From: an uncultured Bacteroidia bacterium
Lineage (GTDB): Bacteria > Bacteroidota > Bacteroidia > Bacteroidales > UBA932
Assembly: GCA_902769525.1 (NCBI GenBank)
Contig: CACXPG010000007.1
Location: forward strand, 1-57,395
Direction of reading: 5' to 3'
DNA length: 57,395 nucleotides
Shown: one piece after another, positions 51,178 to 57,395 of the stretch
Position numbering within the stretch: position 1 is the stretch's first letter
Layout: each line of letters starts with the position of its first letter
The notes under the pieces: model-generated
Seen by the model: only the letters and a program-made list of their open reading frames with translations
What the model was told of the DNA's origin: nothing
Databases searched by the model: none
Program-made: the position numbers and the translations under genes

Positions 51178-51185
51178 CAAATGTA
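51178..51185 (-). promoter_or_regulatory. -7 box of the four-gene secreted-protein operon
   Basis: TACATTTG on the minus strand, 22 nt before the ATG at 51155, matches TAnnTTTG. It indicates that this operon is transcribed separately from the RND efflux genes upstream. Confidence 0.6.
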
Positions 51186-51207
51186 ACTAAACTTGTTTGA
51201 TGTATAA

Positions 51208-54207
51208 CTAATAATTTTCGTTTTTTTTTATGGCAAACAACGGCAAATAAAAGACTACTGCTATTAAGGCAAACAGTTGTGTGCTAATAACCCCCAAGGC
51301 GAAATCAAACCAGAATGCCTCCTGGGGACCTTCCATAAGAAAAGGAAGAAGGCCTATTACCGTAGAGACAATCGTAAGCAAAACTGGTCTTATCTCATGC
51401 ATGAAAGATTTTATGTAAATGCGGGTGACCTTTATGTTACTTGCGCGTTGTTCTCTTAAAGCTTCACCAAGATTCCTTCTATAAGTCCACAACAGATAAA
51501 TTCCTGCATTTACAGTTATCCCGACTGATAATATTATCGCTGAGAAGCCGCCTTGGTCAAATATGTATGAAGACAAGCCAAAAATCAGGAAAAGCCCCAT
51601 AAGGGATACCGGGACCAGGATGATTATGGACAGAGGATATCTCAGAGATTCAAAAAGAATTGAAAGAATTATAAACATTGCTATAAGTATCAGACCTATC
51701 AGGTAAACATATCTGAGACTTGTTTCTTTGATATCAAGGCGGTATGTTGTTGATTTTGCTCTGTAGCCAACCGGAAGAACTTCTGAATTCATATAGTTTA
51801 TGGCTTCCTCCTCCACCCGTGCATTCATTTTCATTTCACCAAGGAAATCATAGCATACAAGTAGCTTGTAGGACTGGTTTTCCTTTATGATATTGATTTT
51901 TGATTCTGATTTTTTCAGATTCCCCACACCAGAAAGTGAAATTTTCCGCCCGGCAACAGAGATGGGAACATTATTAGCCTGCCACAGCTCATAGCTGTCT
52001 GAAAGCGAAGAACTCAGAACGGTCAGATTAGAAAGCTGCAGGCTTCTTCTGTAAAGAAGTTCCTGAAGCCTGCCATAATACATACGAGGATTTACTCCAG
52101 ATACTGCCAGCCTTTCAAAATCATACTCCATATCTATTTGGGTAAGAGGGCGTTGCTCTCTTGAACTCCTTATCTGTATATTCTTTACTCTGGAGTTTCC
52201 GGCCAGATAATCGGATAGTTTCTGTGCATATGATTGCAAATCGTCATAATTATAACCGGTAAGTTCTATTGCATTGCCTCTGCCCTCTCCACCTATATAG
52301 TTGCTGAAATATCTGTCGTCTATCCCGCTGACGGTCCAGTTGGCTCCACCGAAGTCAGAGGCGGCGGATATTACATCCTGCTTCAGTTCCATAGGAAATG
52401 CCGTGTTTTCATATTCTGCTTTGAAGAACACTTCTATCAAAGCCTTGTCATATGATTGTATCCGAGATGTGAACAATTCTATCTGAGGATACTGCGCCAG
52501 ATAGTTTTCCATCTGCCGGACAATCTGGTCAAGCTGCTTTACGGTATGGCCGTGGCTCAGACCTGCTGTAACAAGAAGACTCTTTTTTTGAGGGAGTCTG
52601 CCAAAATCCACCCTTGAAAGAGACTTGTAAAAAATACGGGAAGAGAAGAAAACGCCTGCTATCAGAAAAATCAACAATATCCACTTATACTTCACAGAAA
52701 AAATTATGTACTTTTCATAAATCCGAAACAGTCTCGCCTTTTTTCTCAGTGATGCCAATGAAACTTTTCTCCGCCCTACCCCTTGAGGCATATAGTGGAT
52801 CAGGGCAGGAACAAAGAAATATGCTACCGCCAGAGAAACGGCAAGATTTATAGAGACGGCATAAATGAAATCAGGGAAATTAGCTGTCTGAAGCTCAGGA
52901 AAAACAAATGTCATAAAGAGAGCCAGCACGGTTGTTGCCACAGCACCAAAAACAGCCCAAAAAACAGCACGGTCTCCTTTTATACTGTAGTAGTCTGTCA
53001 TTATGATAGTAGAGTCTATCATCATTCCCATTGAAACTGTTATTCCTGCCAGGGTATAAAGATGAAGATTCAGACCTGAGATATAATAGACCAACAACGC
53101 CACAGCTATATTGGCCGCAATCGTAATCAATATGGCGGCCATATACCTGACCGATCTGTATGACAGCAGCACAAAGACAAGAAGCGCCGCTATTGATATA
53201 AGGGTCCGGGCAACTATCTTGTCAAGCTCTGTGGAAATGAATTCTGAAGAGTCGTAGCCAACGGAACAGGTGATAGCCGGAGGAAACATCAACATAAGTT
53301 CGGCTACCTTGTCTTTGAGTTCTCTGATGGTTTTCAGGCTGTTTATCCCAGGGCTGGTGTATATGGAAAGCGTCAGAGTATTCAGCCCGTTTATCCTGTA
53401 GCTGGAAAGAACTTCAGCCTCTTCTTTACGGACAGCTGCTATATCTGACAGATGTACGACAGAGCCATTTCTGATGGCAACAGGTATGTTCTCAAGAGCC
53501 TCGTTGCTGTCCGTCTCAAACCTTACGGAAATCACATTTCCCGCCTCATCCCTCGATACTCCGAGGTTGTCGGACAGATATGCCTCTGACAGGGACGCAT
53601 ATATATCCTGAGGTATTATATTCAGAGCGGACGCCTTTTGTGGATCAAATTCAACCACACTGTTGTATGGAACATACCCATAAACATCTACCTGCTCAAC
53701 TCCGCTAAAGGAAGAGAGAGGAACCAAAAGCAAGTCCTTGACTGCTTTGTAGATTTCGGAAGTTGGGAGATCTCCCTTCAGTACAAAAGCCACAGATTCC
53801 CTGTGAGCAGAACCTCGAGTGCTCAAAGATATATCGGGATACGAAACACCGGCGGGAAGAGAAGGGTACAGACCTCGTATCAGCGTTGCCACATCCAGAC
53901 GGACGGCCTGCATATCAACCTTTTTCCCAAAGGTAAGATATACTCTCCCGTATCCTGAAGAAGAGATTGACGAGGTTGACTCACATCCTTTTATCGTGGA
54001 CAAGGCCGCCTCCATGACAGAGGTGACATTTTTCTCGGTGACTATAGGGATTGCACCATCATAGGAGAAACTGACCACAATGGTATTGCGCTCTTCTTCA
54101 GGAATATAGCTCAGGCTAAGGGACCGGATGCTCAACAAGCCGGTAACCGTCAAGGCAACGGCTACCAGAATTGTTGAAAAAGGTGATATGTTTCCCTTTT
54201 TGTTCAT
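51208..54207 (-). CDS. RND efflux permease (second of a tandem pair)
   Basis: This 999-aa protein has the full RND architecture: an N-terminal transmembrane helix, a large porter domain, a central helix block with the TM4 segment GITVSMGMMIDSTIIMTDYY (near residue 399), a second porter domain, and C-terminal helices. Only one acidic residue is present in the usual TM4 proton-relay position. It is more diverged than the neighbouring permease. The start at 54207 (MNKKGNISPF) follows the upstream permease stop by 10 nt; the frame to 54258 would overlap that gene. Confidence 0.88.
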   Translation of the reverse strand: MNKKGNISPFSTILVAVALTVTGLLSIRSLSLSYIPEEERNTIVVSFSYDGAIPIVTEKNVTSVMEAALSTIKGCESTSSISSSGYGRVYLTFGKKVDMQAVRLDVATLIRGLYPSLPAGVSYPDISLSTRGSAHRESVAFVLKGDLPTSEIYKAVKDLLLVPLSSFSGVEQVDVYGYVPYNSVVEFDPQKASALNIIPQDIYASLSEAYLSDNLGVSRDEAGNVISVRFETDSNEALENIPVAIRNGSVVHLSDIAAVRKEEAEVLSSYRINGLNTLTLSIYTSPGINSLKTIRELKDKVAELMLMFPPAITCSVGYDSSEFISTELDKIVARTLISIAALLVFVLLSYRSVRYMAAILITIAANIAVALLVYYISGLNLHLYTLAGITVSMGMMIDSTIIMTDYYSIKGDRAVFWAVFGAVATTVLALFMTFVFPELQTANFPDFIYAVSINLAVSLAVAYFFVPALIHYMPQGVGRRKVSLASLRKKARLFRIYEKYIIFSVKYKWILLIFLIAGVFFSSRIFYKSLSRVDFGRLPQKKSLLVTAGLSHGHTVKQLDQIVRQMENYLAQYPQIELFTSRIQSYDKALIEVFFKAEYENTAFPMELKQDVISAASDFGGANWTVSGIDDRYFSNYIGGEGRGNAIELTGYNYDDLQSYAQKLSDYLAGNSRVKNIQIRSSREQRPLTQIDMEYDFERLAVSGVNPRMYYGRLQELLYRRSLQLSNLTVLSSSLSDSYELWQANNVPISVAGRKISLSGVGNLKKSESKINIIKENQSYKLLVCYDFLGEMKMNARVEEEAINYMNSEVLPVGYRAKSTTYRLDIKETSLRYVYLIGLILIAMFIILSILFESLRYPLSIIILVPVSLMGLFLIFGLSSYIFDQGGFSAIILSVGITVNAGIYLLWTYRRNLGEALREQRASNIKVTRIYIKSFMHEIRPVLLTIVSTVIGLLPFLMEGPQEAFWFDFALGVISTQLFALIAVVFYLPLFAIKKNENY

Positions 54208-54217
54208 CCGGAAGAAA

Positions 54218-57200
54218 TCAAAGTTTACTATACAAAGCCCTATAGAGAGCCGGCACAATGAAAACGCTTACAAACGTTCCCACAACCATACCAACTATTA
54301 TCACCACCGCCATAGGATACTGCAGATAATCCCCCAAACTGCTTCTGCCAAGGAACGGCAGAACGGCCAGTATTGTCGTAAGAGATGTCATAATGATTGA
54401 TTTCAGTCTTCTTTGACCGGCTTCCCTTATTGCCACATCCAGTTCTTTACCTGAATTCACCAGTTTGTTTATCGTATCCACCTTAAGAATTGAGTCGTTG
54501 ATAACTATACCGCTCGTTACAATCAAGCCTATCATGGTCATGACATTCAAGCTTATACCGGTTGTCCACAGGAAAACAAAAACGACAAGGAAATCTATCA
54601 CCACTTCCGAAAGAATAATCAAAGGCTGTTTCAAAGATTCAAACTGAGATGCCAGGATAAGATAGAGTATCATCAACGCCATCGCCAATGCCACAACCAA
54701 TTCTGAAGCCGTACGCTTTCCGGAGAGCCAGCTACCACTGAAAGAAACATCAAAAGCACCATTGTCTCTTACAGCCTCTCTTACAAACTCTACGGTCTCT
54801 GACTCTCTCCCTCTTTCTACCTTGATCTCAACCGGAACAGCTTCTCCGGCAATATTACCTGATATTGTCTGGAAGTCTTCTGTAAAAGTTTCACGTATAA
54901 GTTCTCTGACCGGAATTCTGCTGCTTCCCTTCAAAACGAACGCGTCATTGAGGTTATCCCATATACAGCCGTCTCCAGTTTTTACCACAACCGCCTTTAT
55001 CTCATCTCCTTCAACCACATCAAAGATTTTGCTCCCGCCGAGTTGTCTTTTCAGTATGTCAACCAGCTCTGAACTCTTGACGCCATATAAAGCCATCTTT
55101 TCCATATTGGCCATAAGTACAATTGTGGGCTTTAGTCTGAGAGGGGATATGCTTATGGCCTGATTTTTCCCGATTTCAGACAACAGATTTTCAAGCTTGT
55201 TTATACCACCATCCGGGAAGTCTGATGTCAGAGGACGGAAAACTGCCTGAAGATATGGTTCCTTGTCTGAAAAAACAAAGTCAAGGACATTTGAAGACTC
55301 CCTGAATTCATAGAAAGCCTTTTGGTAGTTTTCAGCCAACTTTCCGGAAAGGGCATCAACAACCTCATCCAGTCTCTGAGGTGTCTTGCACCTGATATAG
55401 ATTTCTGCCATATTATCGGCCATGTCTTCCGTATGGCCCAGTATATACTGTTGATGTCCAGCGTATGTGACAAACTCCTCCGTGGAAAGCCTGACGATGC
55501 CTTCAAGGTCCATAATGCGTTCTATGCTAGTGTCAAGACCAAGTGGCTCATTCCAGTCTATTTCAAGGATAGTTTCCGTGTTTTTCATTTCCGGAAGACG
55601 GCTCTTGGGCATAATCCCGAAAAGGACAATCAGACCCAGCAGACAAACCGGCAAAAGAACAAAAACTGATTTCCGGTTCCTTAAGAACCAAGATGAAATA
55701 CCTTCACATTTTACAGCCAAACGGCTGTTTATATCGGGGATTTTTTGCAGCAATGCAAGTGAAGATTCCCTTCCTGTACGGAACCATGCATAATAGAACA
55801 CCGGAACACAAACTATTGTCACAAGATAAGAAGCCAGGAGGGTGATCACAATAGCAACCGCCTGTTCTGAAAACAAAGAAGCCGCTATACCCTTGGTAAA
55901 AACGACCGGAATAAAAACGGCACAAGTGGTAAGTGTCGAACTCAGAATGGCTCCTGCAACGTCCTTTGTGCCGTATAGTACGGCCGTCTTTGTATTCTCC
56001 TGTTTGTAGTGCTCATTTATGTTGTCTATCAGAATTATGGAGTTGTCCACCATCAGACCGACACCCAAAAGAAGTCCTGAAAGGGACAGAATGTTTATGC
56101 TGATTCCAAATATCCAGAAACAAAGCAGAGAAAGCAGAAGAGAAACCGGAACCGTAAGGACTGACAGCATAGAAAGTTTTATGTCGCGGAAGAAAATGAC
56201 TATGACAAATACGGTGGCCAGAAGAGCAAACAGGATGTTCATGAGAAGACTTCGTATAGAATAGTCCAGAAGTTCTGACTGGTTTCTTGTTATCCTGAAA
56301 TCAACCTCCGGGTAGTCATCAGACATGGAAGACAGAAGCTCTTCTGTCTCTTTCCTGACTTCAGACATTCTGGAATCGGCTTGCTTTATTACAGCTATAC
56401 TGATTATGCGCCGCGTCCCGTCATATATGCAACCGGACCTTTCTGCTTCTGTGGAAGACACTTTTGCCACATCCTTAAGCTGAATTACACGCCCTCCTTT
56501 TTTGAAGTAAATGTTTTGAAGATCTTCTTTACTGCCAACCAGAGACTTGAAATTAATATCATAGCGGTATTCCCTGTCTCTTATTGAAAGGTTTCCGAGA
56601 CTGATGTCAGATGACTTCAGGTATTCTTCAAGCTCCGGCAATGAAATCCCCAACTCCTGCATTCTACTCATATCAGGGTCTATGACATATTGTGGAGTAT
56701 CATATCCGCTTGCATCTGCTATGGAAACAGAAGGCAGCTGTTCAAGTCTTTTGACTATTACAGAACGAACAAAACGGCTCAATTCCCCGAAAGAACTTTT
56801 GGCTCCATCCTTCAAGGATATGTTCAAATAGAAAACAGGGATGTCAGATGCACTGTACTTGATGAGTCTTGGACGTTTTATCGGAGGCAATGAAGCCATT
56901 GCACGGTCAACCTTCTCGTTTGCTTCAATGAAGCAATAGTCAATGTCCGTTCCAAAATCAAAAGACAGCAAAACTGTTCCTCTGCCGTCATTTGCTGCCG
57001 TTGATATATCCTTAAGTCCATCTACCTGGGAAAGTTGCTGCCTGAGAGGCTCCAGAATTCTTTCCTCCATTTCCCTGGCAGAGTATTGATGATGTGAAAC
57101 CTGTACCGCTATATAAGGAACGTCAACTTCTGGTATAAGCGAAACGGGTAGCCTTGAGGCAGATACAACACCCAGTACAACAGCAACAAGGACTGCCATT

Positions 57201-57238
57201 GAAACTGAAACCGGCCTATTCAGCAATTGGCTGAGCAT
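54218..57238 (-). CDS. RND efflux permease, HAE1/AcrB-like (first of a tandem pair)
   Basis: This 1006-aa inner-membrane protein has the AcrB-type layout starting LLNRPVSVSMAVLVAVVLG and SRLPVSLIPEVDVPYIAVQVSH. TM4 reads LLGVGLMVDNSIILIDNINEHY near residue 396; one Asp of the AcrB pair is replaced by Asn, as is common in this branch. It is a proton-driven tripartite efflux pump subunit; the substrate cannot be told from sequence. An AGGAGG Shine-Dalgarno sequence lies 4 nt before its ATG, unusually strong for this genome, and overlaps the end of the adaptor gene. Confidence 0.95.
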   Translation of the reverse strand: MLSQLLNRPVSVSMAVLVAVVLGVVSASRLPVSLIPEVDVPYIAVQVSHHQYSAREMEERILEPLRQQLSQVDGLKDISTAANDGRGTVLLSFDFGTDIDYCFIEANEKVDRAMASLPPIKRPRLIKYSASDIPVFYLNISLKDGAKSSFGELSRFVRSVIVKRLEQLPSVSIADASGYDTPQYVIDPDMSRMQELGISLPELEEYLKSSDISLGNLSIRDREYRYDINFKSLVGSKEDLQNIYFKKGGRVIQLKDVAKVSSTEAERSGCIYDGTRRIISIAVIKQADSRMSEVRKETEELLSSMSDDYPEVDFRITRNQSELLDYSIRSLLMNILFALLATVFVIVIFFRDIKLSMLSVLTVPVSLLLSLLCFWIFGISINILSLSGLLLGVGLMVDNSIILIDNINEHYKQENTKTAVLYGTKDVAGAILSSTLTTCAVFIPVVFTKGIAASLFSEQAVAIVITLLASYLVTIVCVPVFYYAWFRTGRESSLALLQKIPDINSRLAVKCEGISSWFLRNRKSVFVLLPVCLLGLIVLFGIMPKSRLPEMKNTETILEIDWNEPLGLDTSIERIMDLEGIVRLSTEEFVTYAGHQQYILGHTEDMADNMAEIYIRCKTPQRLDEVVDALSGKLAENYQKAFYEFRESSNVLDFVFSDKEPYLQAVFRPLTSDFPDGGINKLENLLSEIGKNQAISISPLRLKPTIVLMANMEKMALYGVKSSELVDILKRQLGGSKIFDVVEGDEIKAVVVKTGDGCIWDNLNDAFVLKGSSRIPVRELIRETFTEDFQTISGNIAGEAVPVEIKVERGRESETVEFVREAVRDNGAFDVSFSGSWLSGKRTASELVVALAMALMILYLILASQFESLKQPLIILSEVVIDFLVVFVFLWTTGISLNVMTMIGLIVTSGIVINDSILKVDTINKLVNSGKELDVAIREAGQRRLKSIIMTSLTTILAVLPFLGRSSLGDYLQYPMAVVIIVGMVVGTFVSVFIVPALYRALYSKL

Positions 57239-57239
57239 A

Positions 57240-57395
57240 CTACCTCCTTATCTCAACTTTGGACTTGTCCGCAAGATTAAGATTGCCAGAAACGATAACG
57301 GCATCCCCTTCAGAAAGAACCGCATGACGGCTCTTGTCTGCAACAACGCTGTAATGATCTTCGTTGGATGCCGTAATTTCAACATAGACCCAATG
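57240..57395 (-). CDS. RND periplasmic adaptor (membrane fusion protein), C-terminal end
   Basis: Fifty-one residues enter from the right edge and stop at TAG 57242-57240, one base before the permease ATG. The segment HWVYVEITASNEDHYSVVAD and the closing SEGDAVIVSGNLNLADKSKVEIR match the membrane-proximal C-terminal domain of HlyD/AcrA-type adaptors (the typical GDxVIVxGNxxLADGxxV pattern). It would link the permeases to an outer-membrane factor. The rest of the gene lies outside the window. Confidence 0.85.
   Translation of the reverse strand, partial: HWVYVEITASNEDHYSVVADKSRHAVLSEGDAVIVSGNLNLADKSKVEIRR
57243..57248 (-). promoter_or_regulatory. Strong Shine-Dalgarno before the first RND permease
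   Basis: AGGAGG overlaps the last two sense codons of the adaptor gene and sits 4 nt before the permease ATG, after the TAG stop. Most other genes in the window have no such sequence, so it suggests deliberate coupling of adaptor and permease synthesis. Confidence 0.7.

Noticed and set aside
1..57395. CRISPR array, insertion sequence, prophage or integron signatures
   Set aside because: No short regularly spaced direct repeats, transposase or integrase genes, phage structural genes, or terminal inverted repeats with target duplications were seen on either strand. The only tandem repeats are the Big_2 units.

Overview
The window is a piece of chromosome from a member of the Bacteroidetes, most likely the order Bacteroidales. 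This rests on several things. Promoters repeatedly match the Bacteroidetes -7 box TAnnTTTG, with the -33 TTTG at N19-N20 in two cases. Shine-Dalgarno sequences are mostly absent. The gene content is typical of the phylum: RicT-GldH, BF3164/NVEALA-type secreted proteins, fimbrillin-like lipoproteins, GHL10 hydrolase, b-type fumarate reductase anchor, single-chain GcvP and an acyl-ACP thioesterase. The genus cannot be fixed from this sequence. Most of the window is ordinary core chromosome of moderate GC. Two clearly AT-rich blocks (about 35.6-39.8 kb and 47.8-51.2 kb) carry accessory cell-surface genes.

Layout. 1-1.8 kb: the tail of an unknown gene, two Leu tRNAs, a nucleotidyltransferase and tRNA-Gly. 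1.8-9.5 kb: a secreted GHL10 hydrolase, pheS, manC-arcA, a YraN-family protein, and a carboxyltransferase/biotin carrier pair. 9.7-13.1 kb: gcvP and smpB. 13.1-18.2 kb: miaA, an SGNH esterase and three secreted unknown proteins (one with WG-like repeats, one with an EF-hand-like loop). 18.2-23.5 kb: a methyltransferase-lgt operon, pgk, and pyrH-frr-thioesterase. 23.7-30.7 kb: an orphan fumarate reductase cytochrome b, hemW with a coiled-coil membrane protein, two small proteins, a DUF3109 protein and an M16-like protein without its zinc ligands. 30.8-33.6 kb: a TPR protein and a U32 RlhA-like rRNA hydroxylation protein. 33.6-39.4 kb: an accessory island with a Big_2-repeat lipoprotein, a fimbrillin-like/LRR/M64 protease lipoprotein and an orphan metallo-beta-lactamase-fold protein. 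39.8-44.5 kb: holB-ricT-gldH-trmB-M20 amidohydrolase. 44.5-47.8 kb: trxA, an outer-membrane barrel protein and a polyprenyl synthase in one operon, then kbl. 47.8-51.2 kb: a tightly overlapped four-gene operon of secreted proteins (propeller lipoprotein, Cys-rich small peptide, a 495-aa unknown, DUF1573). 51.2-57.4 kb: two tandem RND efflux permeases behind the tail of their adaptor.

The strongest candidates for an undescribed system are the four-gene NVEALA/BF3164-like operon at 47.8-51.2 kb and the protease-lipoprotein island at 33.6-39.4 kb. A G8 tract in the first of these lies at the junction of the peptide gene and the next gene. At the regulatory level, at least five genes have their -7 box only 4-7 nt from the start codon, which predicts leaderless or near-leaderless mRNAs. 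Several divergent gene pairs have -7 boxes almost back to back. All assignments were made by reading the sequence; no database search was run.
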